Assembly: GCF_019029495.1 (NCBI RefSeq)
Contig: NZ_JAERQM010000001.1
Location: 1,116,001 to 1,180,000, forward strand
DNA length: 64,000 nt
Origin: Falsiroseomonas oleicola
Lineage (GTDB): Bacteria > Pseudomonadota > Alphaproteobacteria > Acetobacterales > Acetobacteraceae
Reading direction: 5' to 3'
Shown piece by piece: positions 15,862 through 23,421 of the stretch. How positions within the stretch are numbered: position 1 is the stretch's first letter; every line of letters starts with the position of its first letter. The notes beneath the pieces were generated by a model. That model was not told where the DNA came from. It did no database searches and saw only the letters and a program-made list of their open reading frames with translations. The translations under genes were made by a program, and so were the position numbers.

Positions 15862-16842
15862 ATGGTTCCTGTCCGTCCCGCCCTGCTCGCGCTGTCCCTG
15901 TTTGCCCTGGGCGCCCATTCGCTGCTGGGCCAGGCGGCGCTGGCCCAGTCCAGCCTGGCGCCGAGCCAGGGCAGCCTGCCACCGCCGCGCCCGGCCGGCC
16001 AGGCGACACCGAGGCTGGTGCCGTCCGAACAGCCGCGCAACCTGGCCGCGCCCCCGGCCCGGCCCGCCACACCGCCGCGCGCCCAGCCCAGCCAGGCCCA
16101 ACCCAGCCCGACACAACCCCGGCAGGCCCAGCCCCGGCCGCCCGCGCGGCCGCAGGCCCAGGCCCCCGCCACGCCGGCCCGGCCGCAGGCGCCGCGCGCC
16201 AATCCGCCCGGGCAGCGGACACCAACGGTCGGCGGCGCCACGCCGCCACCGAATCGCCGCCCGGTGGCCGCGACGGCCGGCGCCGCTGCCGCTGCCGCGG
16301 CAGCGACTGCCGCGACCGCCGCCACGGCGCGCCCGCCGGAACCGGCCTTGCCGCCCCGCCCGGCCGCGCCCAGCACCGGGCCCGTCACCGGCCTGCCGCT
16401 GCCGCGCTTCGCCTCGCTGCGTTCAGATGAGGTGAACATGCGGGTCGGCCCCAGCACCTCCTACCCCATCGAATGGACCTTCCAGCGCCGCGACCTGCCG
16501 GTGCAGATCATCGGGGAGTTCCAGCTCTGGCGCCGCATCCGCGATCCGGACGGCGCCGAGGGCTGGGTGCATTCCTCCACTTTGGCCGGGCGCCGGACCG
16601 TGCTGGTGCGCCCGGCCACCCAGTTGGCCGGCGCCGGCAGTGCCGCATTGGGGGAGGCGACGCTGCGCCGAAGGCCGGAGGACAGCGCCGCCGCCATCGC
16701 CCGCTTCCGCCCCGGCGTCATCGCCCGCATCCGCGAATGCGGCGCCAACAGCGCCTGGTGCGAATTGCAGGCCGCCGGCCATCGCGGCTTTCTGCGTCGC
16801 GCCGAGATCTGGGGCGTGGGCAGCGACGAGGAGATCCAATAG
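15862..16842 (+). CDS. Secreted Pro/Ala/Gln-rich protein with C-terminal SH3 domain
   Basis: A 326-residue exported protein. The ATG at 15862 gives a signal peptide (MVPVRPALLALSLFALGAHS) ending near ALAQ. It has a GGGAGAGGG ribosome site about ten bases upstream. An upstream ATG at 15826 is in frame but less likely. Residues about 35-190 are a low-complexity proline/alanine/glutamine linker, likely spanning the cell wall or periplasm. The C-terminal part is a bacterial SH3 domain (COG3807 type), recognisable from LRSDEVNMRVGPSTSYPIEW and WRRIRDPDGAEGWVHSS, followed by a second SH3-like repeat with the cysteine pair CGANSAWC. Such proteins usually bind the envelope. The gene runs directly into the nitrile-hydratase-like set (9 nt gap). 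Confidence 0.85.
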   Translation: MVPVRPALLALSLFALGAHSLLGQAALAQSSLAPSQGSLPPPRPAGQATPRLVPSEQPRNLAAPPARPATPPRAQPSQAQPSPTQPRQAQPRPPARPQAQAPATPARPQAPRANPPGQRTPTVGGATPPPNRRPVAATAGAAAAAAAATAATAATARPPEPALPPRPAAPSTGPVTGLPLPRFASLRSDEVNMRVGPSTSYPIEWTFQRRDLPVQIIGEFQLWRRIRDPDGAEGWVHSSTLAGRRTVLVRPATQLAGAGSAALGEATLRRRPEDSAAAIARFRPGVIARIRECGANSAWCELQAAGHRGFLRRAEIWGVGSDEEIQ

Positions 16843-16851
16843 GCTCCCGCC

Positions 16852-17157
16852 ATGCCCGACGAAGCCCCCCTGCCTGTCCCGGCGACCCACGACATCGGCG
16901 GCGCCCCGCGCTTCCGCTGCACCCCGGTGGAACCGGATGACGAGGCCCCGCCCGACGCCTTCGGCAAGCGCGTCGATGCGCTGCGGCAGTTGCTCGCCCA
17001 GCGCGGGCTGATGACGGTGGACGAATTGCGGCGCGGGGTGGAGGCGATTCCGGAGGCCGAGTACCACGCCCTCGGCTACTACGAACGCTGGCTGCGCTCG
17101 ATCACCGCCCTGATGCTGGAAAAGGGCGTCGTCCTGCCGGAGGAGCTGCACCCATGA
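16852..17157 (+). CDS. Nitrile hydratase/thiocyanate hydrolase beta-type subunit, N-terminal half
   Basis: A 101-residue protein matching only the N-terminal helical half of nitrile hydratase beta. It has an HDIGGAPRF-like opening, the FGKRVDALRQLLAQRGLMTVDELRRGVEAIP segment (in parts), and YYERWLRSITALMLEKGV, a hallmark of that domain. In thiocyanate hydrolase (ScnB) and in three-subunit nitrile hydratases the beta chain is split exactly this way. The stop overlaps the next start by 4 nt (ATGA), and the catalytic subunit follows. No activator homologue is seen beside it. Confidence 0.82.
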   Translation: MPDEAPLPVPATHDIGGAPRFRCTPVEPDDEAPPDAFGKRVDALRQLLAQRGLMTVDELRRGVEAIPEAEYHALGYYERWLRSITALMLEKGVVLPEELHP

Positions 17158-17441
17158 CCCGTTTCACCCCCGGCGCCCGAATCCGCGTGAAGGCGGATTT
17201 CCCCGAGACGCGCGGCCCCTGCCACATCCGCACCCCGCACTACCTGCGCGGGCGGGAAGGGCTCGTGGAGCGCCATCTGGGCGCCTTCCGCAATCCGGAG
17301 GACCTGGCCTTTGCCCGGCCGGCAGCGACCATCCCACTGTATCATGTGCGCTTCGACCAGCCGGCCCTGTGGAATGAGGGCCAGGCGGGCGACACGGTGC
17401 TGGTGGAGCTCTACGAGCATTGGCTGGAGCCCGCCGCCTGA
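17154..17441 (+). CDS. Nitrile hydratase/thiocyanate hydrolase beta-type subunit, C-terminal half
   Basis: A 95-residue SH3-barrel protein equal to the C-terminal half of nitrile hydratase beta (and to ScnA of thiocyanate hydrolase). Landmarks are FTPGARIRVKADFPETRGPCHIRTPHYLRG (in parts), GLVERHLGAFRNPEDLA, and the closing PLYHVRFDQPALW and DTVLVELYEHWLEPA. It overlaps the upstream half-subunit by 4 nt and the catalytic subunit by one base, implying 1:1:1 synthesis. Together the two halves would form the partner of the metal-binding subunit. Confidence 0.85.
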   Translation: MTRFTPGARIRVKADFPETRGPCHIRTPHYLRGREGLVERHLGAFRNPEDLAFARPAATIPLYHVRFDQPALWNEGQAGDTVLVELYEHWLEPAA

Positions 17442-18025
17442 TGGCCCACGCCCCCGGCCCCGACAGCATCGCCCTGCTCGACCGCTTCACGGCGGCGCTG
17501 GCCGCCCGTGGCGTGGTGACGGAGGCGCAGATCGCCGCGCAGATCGAACGCACCGACCTCGCCGATCCGCGCATCGGCGCCGCCATGGTGGCCCGTGCCT
17601 GGACCGATCCGGACTATCACGCGCTGATGCTGCGCGATGGCAGCCAGGCGGCGGAGGCCATGGGGGTTTCCATGGCAGGGGCGCCGCCGCTCGGCGTGCT
17701 GGTCGACCGGCCGGGGGTGCATCACCTGGTCGTCTGCACCCTGTGTTCCTGCTACCCGCGCGCCGTGCTGGGCTACCCGCCGCATTGGTACAAATCCGCC
17801 GCCTATCGCGCTCGCGCGGTGCGCGACCCGCGCGGGGTGCTGGCCGAATGGGGGACCACCCTGCCGGAAGGCACCGAGATCCGGGTGGTGGACAGCACGG
17901 CGGATTACCGCTGGATGGTCCTGCCGCTGCGCCCGACCGGCACCGAGGGCTGGGATGCGGCGCGGCTGGCCGGATTGGTCGGGCGTGATGTGCTGGTGGG
18001 CACCCAGTTGCCGGTCGCGGGCTGA
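17441..18025 (+). CDS. Nitrile hydratase/thiocyanate hydrolase metal-binding (catalytic) subunit, cobalt type
   Basis: A 194-residue alpha-type subunit. The metal-claw motif VCTLCSC places Cys99, Cys102 and Cys104 as ligands. Threonine rather than serine at the second position is the signature of cobalt rather than iron enzymes. It is followed by the conserved YPRAVLGYPPHWYKS and by RVVDSTADYRWMVLPLRP. In this family the second and third cysteines become sulfinic and sulfenic acids. Starting at the ATG overlapping the preceding TGA gives the family-like N-terminus MAHAPGPDS. The split beta subunit suggests thiocyanate hydrolase (SCN- to COS and NH3) or a three-subunit nitrile hydratase. Sequence alone does not decide between them. 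Confidence 0.88.
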   Translation: MAHAPGPDSIALLDRFTAALAARGVVTEAQIAAQIERTDLADPRIGAAMVARAWTDPDYHALMLRDGSQAAEAMGVSMAGAPPLGVLVDRPGVHHLVVCTLCSCYPRAVLGYPPHWYKSAAYRARAVRDPRGVLAEWGTTLPEGTEIRVVDSTADYRWMVLPLRPTGTEGWDAARLAGLVGRDVLVGTQLPVAG

Positions 18026-18094
18026 ATGCCGGTCACGGCTGCGCGAGCCAGCGCGGCGCGGCTGTCGTATTGTGCAGTGCAGCAACCACATGAC

Positions 18095-18118
18095 ATCCCA
18101 TTGAATCAACAATGGGAT
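18095..18118 (+). promoter_or_regulatory. Perfect hairpin just upstream of doxX
   Basis: Nine-base arms ATCCCATTG and CAATGGGAT flank a six-base loop (AATCAA), ending seven bases before the ATG at 18126. It occupies the place where a ribosome site should be, and no Shine-Dalgarno sequence is visible. It may act as an operator over the promoter, a translation-controlling stem, or a weak terminator of the upstream operon (only TTT follows). The structure is seen; its function is inference. Confidence 0.5.
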
Positions 18119-18125
18119 TTTCGTC

Positions 18126-18518
18126 ATGTCGACCCAGACTTCGCTCGCCCTCTGGGCGCCGCGCCTGCTCTCCGTGCTGCGGATCGTCGCCGCGCTGATC
18201 TTCATGGCGCATGGCACCCAGAAGCTGCTGGGCTTCCCGCCGGGCTCCGGCGGTGGGCCGGCCGCGATGTCCCTGCCCTGGATCGCCGGGGTGATCGAGA
18301 TCGTAACGGGCGTGCTGCTGACGATCGGCCTGTTCACCCGGCCTGCCGCCTTCATCGCCTCCGGCACCATGGCGGCCGCCTATTGGATGGCGCATGCGCC
18401 GCGCGATTTCTTCCCGGTGAACAATGGCGGCGATGCCGCCATCCTGTATTGCTTCGTCTTCCTCTACCTCGTCGCCGCCGGGCCGGGGCCGTGGAGTGTC
18501 GACGCGAAGCGTCGCTAA
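18126..18518 (+). CDS. DoxX-family membrane protein
   Basis: A 130-residue inner-membrane protein with four hydrophobic segments and the DoxX signature: LRIVAALIFMAHGTQKLLGFP at the first helix, IAGVIEIVTGVLLTIGLFTRPAAF at helices two and three, and a conserved AHAPRDFFPVNNGGDAAILYC stretch (in parts). DoxX proteins are linked to oxidoreductase or thiol-stress complexes in some bacteria, but most have no defined role. It follows the nitrile-hydratase-type set after a 100-nt gap with a hairpin. Its stop codon lies inside a 25-bp tandem repeat. Confidence 0.85.
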   Translation: MSTQTSLALWAPRLLSVLRIVAALIFMAHGTQKLLGFPPGSGGGPAAMSLPWIAGVIEIVTGVLLTIGLFTRPAAFIASGTMAAAYWMAHAPRDFFPVNNGGDAAILYCFVFLYLVAAGPGPWSVDAKRR

Positions 18519-18566
18519 CGTGGAGCACGCGAAGCGTCGCTGACGTGAGACACGCGACGCGTCGCG
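18501..18566. repeat. Three 25-bp tandem repeats spanning the doxX stop codon
   Basis: Units begin at 18501, 18526 and 18551 with a period of exactly 25 bp. The core ACGCGAAGCGTCGCT is present in units 1 and 2; unit 3 is diverged (ACGCGACGCGTCGCG). Unit 1 includes the doxX stop TAA (18516-18518). GACGC-GAA-GCGTC forms a small hairpin in unit 1. Similar stop-spanning repeats occur at 20349-20397 and 46492-46533. Confidence 0.8.
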
Positions 18567-18776
18567 GAGGCGTTCTGCCTGCGGCGATAGCGGCCCGGGC
18601 ACGGGGAAGTATTTGCAAGCAAAGGTAAGATCGGCCCAACCCCGGTCAACCTATTGTTGCGGTGCGGCACGGCCGATGTCAGGATGCCATCAGCAAAGCG
18701 TGGATTGCTGGGCCTCAGCGAATCGGCGCGTCGCAGGTTACCGCCACAGCCGCTTCGCGTAAGGCACTTCGAGCCG

Positions 18777-20360
18777 ATGCAGTCCCACTCCCCGATCGGC
18801 GCATTTTCCGCGGCCCCGCGCACGGTCTGGCCCGGCCAGTCCCTGCTCCGGACTCCCCTGCGCCTGGTGGTGGCCAATCTGCTCGCGGCCCTGCTCTATG
18901 GCGGGCTCGGCGCCGCGGTGGGGCTGTTCTTCGCACAATACGGGCTGTTCCCGGCGCCGATCTGGCTGCCGGCCGGCATCGCCGCCGTGGCCTGCATGAC
19001 CGGCGGAATCCGGCTGGTGCCGGGGCTGTTCCTCGGCTCCTTCGCGGTGAACTGGCTGCTGCTGGATGCCGCCCTGGCCTCCGCCGCGCTGATTTCCCTC
19101 TCCAACAGCCTCGGTCCCCTGGCCGGCGCCCTGCTGACCCGGGCGATGCGCCCTCCGACCGGGCTGTTCACCCGCCTGCAGGGCGTGCTGGGCTTCGTCG
19201 CCGGCTGCGTCGTGCTCCAGGCCGTGCTCACCGGGCTCGGCGGCACCGCCGCGCTGGTTGTCACCGGCGCCGTGCCGATGGAAGCCGCCTATTCCATCTT
19301 CTCCCGCTGGGCGCTGTGCGAGGCCGGGGGCGTGTTCTTCTTCGCGCCGCTGGTGATGCTGTGGCTGGGCGTGGAGCGCACACCCTCCTCCCCCGGCCAG
19401 CAGATCGCGCGTGGCGACACGCTGGTGCTGGCGGCGACCGCCGGTGTCGCCGCGCTGGTCTTCGCCCTGCCGCGTTCCGTCTCCGCGCTGGTGCAGCCGG
19501 AGGCGGTGGCGCTGCTGACCATCCCGGTCACCTGGGTGACGCTGCGCATTTCGCTGCGCGCCGCCTATGGGCTGCTGACGCTGATCAGCGTGGTGGCCAC
19601 CGTCGGCACCCTGGCCGGGCTTGGCCCCTTCCAGCCGGACGTGGTCCCCAACCCGCTGCGCGCCGTCGGCATGATGATCGTGCTGATGGCCACCAATGCG
19701 CTGGCCCTGATGGCCCTGCTGAGCGAGCGGCGGGAGGCGGAGACGCTGCTCTCCGAGAGCAATGTGCGGCTGGTGGCGGAGGTTGCCGCGCGCACCGCGG
19801 AGCTGCGCCACCGGGCGGAAACCGATGACCTGACCGGCATCGGCAACCGGGGCCATTTCCTGCGCCTGATGGAGGAGGGTTTCGCCGAGGCGCGACGCCG
19901 CGGCAGCCCGCTGGGGCTGCTGGTGCTGGACCTGGACCATTTCCGCCCGCTGAACGACATGCGCGGCCATGCCGCCGGCGATGCGGCGCTACAGGCGGTG
20001 GCGCAGCTCTGCACGACCCAGGTGACGGGGTGGAATGCGATCCTGGGTCGCATCGGCGGCGAGGTCTTCGCCATCGCCCTGCCCGGCACCGGCACGGCGG
20101 AGACGGCGGCGCTGGCGGAGGGGCTGCGCGCCACCGTCGCCCGCCACAGCTTCCGCTTCGTGGGGGATGATGTGCCGGCGCGGATGACGGCGAGCCTGGG
20201 CGTCACCGGCCTGCTGCCGGGCGATGCCTCGGCGGAGGAGATGCTGCGGCGCGCCGATGCCGCGGTGTTCCTCGCCAAGGCCAAGGGCCGCAACCGGGTG
20301 GAGGTGCGGATGGTCAGCGAAGTGCCGAAGGAAATGCGCGCGAGCAACCTGTCGCGCTAA
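18777..20360 (+). CDS. MASE1-GGDEF membrane signalling protein with degenerate GGEVF site
   Basis: A 527-residue protein. About residues 20-330 are an eight-helix MASE1 sensor domain (for example AQYGLFPAPIWLPAGIAAV). A short coiled stretch (ERREAETLLSESNVRLVAEVAA) follows, then a GGDEF domain from about 350. That domain has the expected DDLTGIGNRGHF and LDLDHFRPLNDMRGHAAGD motifs, but the active-site loop reads GGEVF (residues 427-431) instead of GG(D/E)EF, and no RxxD inhibitory site precedes it. The metal-ligand loop is therefore altered and diguanylate cyclase activity is doubtful. Starts at 18684 (ATG) or 18654 (TTG) are possible; 18777 best fits the family. Its stop lies in a tandem repeat. 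Confidence 0.85.
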   Translation: MQSHSPIGAFSAAPRTVWPGQSLLRTPLRLVVANLLAALLYGGLGAAVGLFFAQYGLFPAPIWLPAGIAAVACMTGGIRLVPGLFLGSFAVNWLLLDAALASAALISLSNSLGPLAGALLTRAMRPPTGLFTRLQGVLGFVAGCVVLQAVLTGLGGTAALVVTGAVPMEAAYSIFSRWALCEAGGVFFFAPLVMLWLGVERTPSSPGQQIARGDTLVLAATAGVAALVFALPRSVSALVQPEAVALLTIPVTWVTLRISLRAAYGLLTLISVVATVGTLAGLGPFQPDVVPNPLRAVGMMIVLMATNALALMALLSERREAETLLSESNVRLVAEVAARTAELRHRAETDDLTGIGNRGHFLRLMEEGFAEARRRGSPLGLLVLDLDHFRPLNDMRGHAAGDAALQAVAQLCTTQVTGWNAILGRIGGEVFAIALPGTGTAETAALAEGLRATVARHSFRFVGDDVPARMTASLGVTGLLPGDASAEEMLRRADAAVFLAKAKGRNRVEVRMVSEVPKEMRASNLSR

Positions 20361-20397
20361 GGCGCGCGGGGACTGTCGCGCTGAAGGCGCGCGGGGG
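20349..20397. repeat. Tandem duplication of about 24 bp spanning the GGDEF-gene stop
   Basis: Two copies of CTGTCGCGCT(G)AAGGCGCGCGGGG start at 20349 and 20373. The TAA stop of the MASE1-GGDEF gene lies in copy 1, in the loop of a small hairpin CGCGC-TAAG-GCGCG; copy 2 has CGCGC-TGAAG-GCGCG. The copies fill the space up to the convergent ArsR gene at 20407. Confidence 0.8.
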
Positions 20398-20406
20398 CTG
20401 CTGCCC

Positions 20407-20721
20407 TCAGCGCTTTTCGGGCGCGCAGTAAAGCCGGTAAAGCGTCTCCAGCACAGCCGCCGCCTCCGGGCTGGCCAGGCTGTAGAAGATGGTCTGGCCG
20501 TCGCGCCGCGTCTCCACCAGCCGCAGGTCGCGCATCCGCGCCAGGTGCTGCGACAGGGCGGAGGGGGCGAGGTCCACCAGCTCGGCCAATTGGCCGACGG
20601 ATTTCTCACCCTCCACCATATGGCACAGCGCCATCAGGCGCTTGCCATGGGCCAAAGCGGAGAGCAGCCGCGCCGCCTCCTCCGCCTTCGCCCCCAGCGT
20701 CGCCATGGCCACCGTATCCAT
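20407..20721 (-). CDS. ArsR/SmtB repressor of the BigR/SqrR/YgaV persulfide-sensing type
   Basis: A 104-residue winged-helix repressor with DNA-recognition helix LAPSALSQHLARMRDLRLVETRRDGQTIFY (in parts). It has exactly two cysteines, Cys33 in ALCHMVEGEKSVG and Cys99 in LYRLYCAPEKR. That pair and both surrounding motifs match the BigR/SqrR/YgaV group. In those proteins hydrogen sulfide or persulfides create a di- or polysulfide bridge that releases DNA. The usual metal-binding motif of ArsR/SmtB is absent. A 14-bp perfect palindrome lies 16 bases upstream of the start. It ends convergently with the GGDEF gene. Target genes beyond itself are not obvious in the window; the DsrE, ThiF and nitrile hydratase-type genes nearby are sulfur-linked candidates by inference only. 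Confidence 0.88.
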   Translation of the reverse strand: MDTVAMATLGAKAEEAARLLSALAHGKRLMALCHMVEGEKSVGQLAELVDLAPSALSQHLARMRDLRLVETRRDGQTIFYSLASPEAAAVLETLYRLYCAPEKR

Positions 20722-20736
20722 CCTGCCTTGTCCTCA

Positions 20737-20750
20737 AATATCCGGATATT
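20737..20750. promoter_or_regulatory. Palindromic operator of the ArsR-type gene
   Basis: AATATCCGGATATT is a perfect 14-bp palindrome 16 bases upstream of the repressor ATG. It is an AT-rich island in a GC-rich region, as expected for a site overlapping the gene's own -10 region. ArsR-family repressors bind such imperfect or perfect AT-rich dyads and autoregulate. Assignment to this protein is inference from position. Confidence 0.65.
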
Positions 20751-20796
20751 CTGAAAAACCGGGCACGACGCTGTCACCCGCCGGGCGCTCGGCGGG

Positions 20797-21387
20797 TCAG
20801 CCCGCCCGCAGCCGTTCCGGAATCGGCAGGCCGAGGCGCAGCGGCACCGGCCAAAGCTCCCGCACCACCCGCATGATGCGGAACCCGGCCTCGACATAAT
20901 TGGGCAGGGCGCGGGGATGGTCCGCGGTGCAGGTGTTCACCGTCAGCAGGCGCGGCCGCTCGGCCCAGGCGGTGTCGATGGCATGGCGCAGCAAGGCACG
21001 GCCCGCGCCACGGCCGATGGCATGGGGCATCAGGCCGAAATAGGACAGGTTGCAGCCATGGTCGCCGCCGCGGCGTTCCAGCTCGTAGAAGCCTGCCGGC
21101 TCCCCGCTTTGGTACAGGACATGGATGCTGATCTCCGGCCGCGCCAGCAGCGCGGCGATTTCCGCATCCGCCACGGTACGGCGCAGCCACCAGACATAGT
21201 CGTGGCCGACGGTGTCATACAGGTAGCGATAGAAGGGCACGGAACAGGCCGCAAGCCGCACCACGCTGGCGCCGGGCGGAAAATCCGGCGGGGCGCCGCC
21301 GGGCGGCGCATCCATGCGCAGGAAGGTGACATCCACCTCGATCCGCTGCACCGGTTCGCGGATGCCGCTGCGCGCCGGCGTCGCCAT
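20797..21387 (-). CDS. GNAT-family N-acetyltransferase
   Basis: A 196-residue acetyltransferase of the GNAT fold. The acetyl-CoA-binding motif A appears as [20 protein letters not shown], preceded by a beta-strand [15 protein letters not shown] and followed by [25 protein letters not shown] (in parts), the usual motif B. A tryptophan-rich central segment (HDYVWWLRR) is typical of a subgroup of small-molecule acetyltransferases. The start at 21387 lies 3 nt after the rpoD stop, so it is the last gene of the dnaG-rpoD operon. Acceptor unknown. Confidence 0.85.
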   Translation of the reverse strand: MATPARSGIREPVQRIEVDVTFLRMDAPPGGAPPDFPPGASVVRLAACSVPFYRYLYDTVGHDYVWWLRRTVADAEIAALLARPEISIHVLYQSGEPAGFYELERRGGDHGCNLSYFGLMPHAIGRGAGRALLRHAIDTAWAERPRLLTVNTCTADHPRALPNYVEAGFRIMRVVRELWPVPLRLGLPIPERLRAG

Positions 21388-21390
21388 GGC

Positions 21391-23310
21391 TCAGTTGTCC
21401 AGGAAGCTGCGCAGCTTGCGGCTGCGGCTGGGGTGTTTCAGCTTGCGCAGCGCCTTCGCCTCGATCTGGCGGATGCGTTCCCGCGTCACGTTGAACTGCT
21501 GGCCCACTTCCTCCAGCGTGTGGTCGGTGTTCATGCCGATGCCGAAGCGCATGCGCAGCACGCGTTCCTCGCGCGGCGTCAGGCTGGACAGGACCCGCGT
21601 GGTGGCCTCCCGCAGGTTGGACTGGATCGCGGCATCCAGCGGGATGATGGCGTTCTTGTCCTCGATGAAGTCGCCGAGGTGGCTGTCCTCCTCGTCGCCG
21701 ATCGGCGTTTCGAGGCTGATCGGCTCCTTCGCGATCTTCAGCACCTTCCGGACCTTTTCCAGCGGCATGCCGAGCTTCTCGGCAAGTTCCTCCGGCGTCG
21801 GTTCGCGGCCGATCTCGTGCAGCATTTGCCGAGACGTGCGCACCAGCTTGTTGATCGTCTCGATCATATGCACGGGGATGCGGATCGTGCGCGCCTGGTC
21901 GGCGATGCTGCGCGTGATCGCCTGCCGGATCCACCAGGTGGCATAGGTGGAAAACTTGTAGCCGCGGCGGTACTCGAACTTATCCACGGCCTTCATCAGG
22001 CCGATATTGCCTTCCTGGATCAGGTCCAGGAACTGCAGGCCGCGATTGGTGTATTTCTTGGCGATGGAGATGACGAGGCGCAGGTTGGCCTCGATCATCT
22101 CCTTCTTCGCCTGGGTCATGTCGCGCTCGCCGCGCGACACGGTCTGGTAGACGCGCCGGAAGTCCGGCACGGGCAGGCCGGTATCGGCGGCAACCCGCGC
22201 GATCTCGGCGCGAATGGCTTCCGCATCGTCCTTGGAGCGGGCAACAAAGGTCTTCCAGCCGCGCGTCTGCAACTTGCTGATACGCTCGAACCAGGCCGGG
22301 TCCAGCTCGCTGCCGCGCCACTGTTCCAGGAATTCCTCGCGCTTGACCTTCTGAGCCTCGGCCAGGCGCAGCACCTGGCCTTCCAGCGTGGTCTGGCGGC
22401 GGTTCAGGCCCTTGAGCTGGTCGACCAGCTCCTCAATGCGGTTGTTGTGGAGATGCACCTTCTCCACCAGCCCCACCAGTTCCTGGCGCTGCTTCTCATA
22501 GGTCTTCTCGGAACGCTGCGAGTTCTCGCCGCCGGAGGTATAGGCATCCATCCGCTTCGACGAGAGTTTCTGCAGCTTGCCGAACAGGCTCTCGATCTGT
22601 TCGAAGGCGAGCAATGCCTCCGGCTTCAGCTTTTCCTCCAGCGCGGAGAGGGACAGGCCGACGCCTTCGGCGGCCTCGTCGCCTTCCTCATATTCTTCCT
22701 CGGGCGGCGGCGTGCCCTCCGGCGTGTTGGCGCCAGCGGTCGCCTCCAGGTCGATGACATCCCGCAGAAGCATGCGGCCTTCCTTGACCGCCTCATGCCA
22801 GGCGACGATGGCTTTGAAGGTCAGCGGGCTTTCGCACAGCCCGCCGATCATCATGTCGCGGCCGGCCTCGATGCGCTTGGCGATGGCGATCTCGCCCTCG
22901 CGGGACAGCAGTTCGACGCTGCCCATCTCGCGCAGATACATGCGGACCGGGTCGTCGGTGCGGCCGAGATTGGCCTCATCGACATTGCCGCCGCCTTCCT
23001 CGTCGTCCTTCTCGTCTTCCTCGGCCTTGGCGGGCTTTTCGGCCGCGGCCTCGCCGTCCTCCGTCTCCTCGGATTCGACGACGTTGATGCCGAGCTCGTT
23101 GAGCGTCGCCATCGTGTCCTCGATGAGTTCGGAGGACACCTGCTCGGACGGCAGGGCAGCGTTCAGTTCATCATAGGTGACGTAGCCGCGTTCCTTGCCG
23201 CGGGCGATCAGCTTCTTGACCGAGGCCGTCAGGGTGTCGAGCAGCACGCCTTCCACCGCTTCGTCGCGTCCATCCGCCGTGTCGGTGCCATTCGCGGCCT
23301 TGCTCGCCAT
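21391..23310 (-). CDS. rpoD: RNA polymerase primary sigma factor
   Basis: A 639-residue sigma-70. Region 1.1 is at residues about 15-80 ([20 protein letters not shown]), then an acidic stretch. Region 1.2 is [21 protein letters not shown], and a long non-conserved insert follows. Regions 2.1-2.4 are [59 protein letters not shown] (in parts). Region 3 is near [17 protein letters not shown], and region 4 is [41 protein letters not shown] (in parts). It directs RNA polymerase to housekeeping promoters. The dnaG-rpoD order is the conserved macromolecular synthesis arrangement, here with yqeY in front and a GNAT gene behind. Confidence 0.98.
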   Translation of the reverse strand: MASKAANGTDTADGRDEAVEGVLLDTLTASVKKLIARGKERGYVTYDELNAALPSEQVSSELIEDTMATLNELGINVVESEETEDGEAAAEKPAKAEEDEKDDEEGGGNVDEANLGRTDDPVRMYLREMGSVELLSREGEIAIAKRIEAGRDMMIGGLCESPLTFKAIVAWHEAVKEGRMLLRDVIDLEATAGANTPEGTPPPEEEYEEGDEAAEGVGLSLSALEEKLKPEALLAFEQIESLFGKLQKLSSKRMDAYTSGGENSQRSEKTYEKQRQELVGLVEKVHLHNNRIEELVDQLKGLNRRQTTLEGQVLRLAEAQKVKREEFLEQWRGSELDPAWFERISKLQTRGWKTFVARSKDDAEAIRAEIARVAADTGLPVPDFRRVYQTVSRGERDMTQAKKEMIEANLRLVISIAKKYTNRGLQFLDLIQEGNIGLMKAVDKFEYRRGYKFSTYATWWIRQAITRSIADQARTIRIPVHMIETINKLVRTSRQMLHEIGREPTPEELAEKLGMPLEKVRKVLKIAKEPISLETPIGDEEDSHLGDFIEDKNAIIPLDAAIQSNLREATTRVLSSLTPREERVLRMRFGIGMNTDHTLEEVGQQFNVTRERIRQIEAKALRKLKHPSRSRKLRSFLDN

Positions 23311-23421
23311 GCCTTTTCCCGCTCCGTCAAAGGCGCCCTGGCCAGGCCGGGCCTGGGCCCCGCCTTTGCCTGCGCGAATTCGCCACGCCCCACGCCACCG
23401 CGCACCATCCGGCCCAACCCG

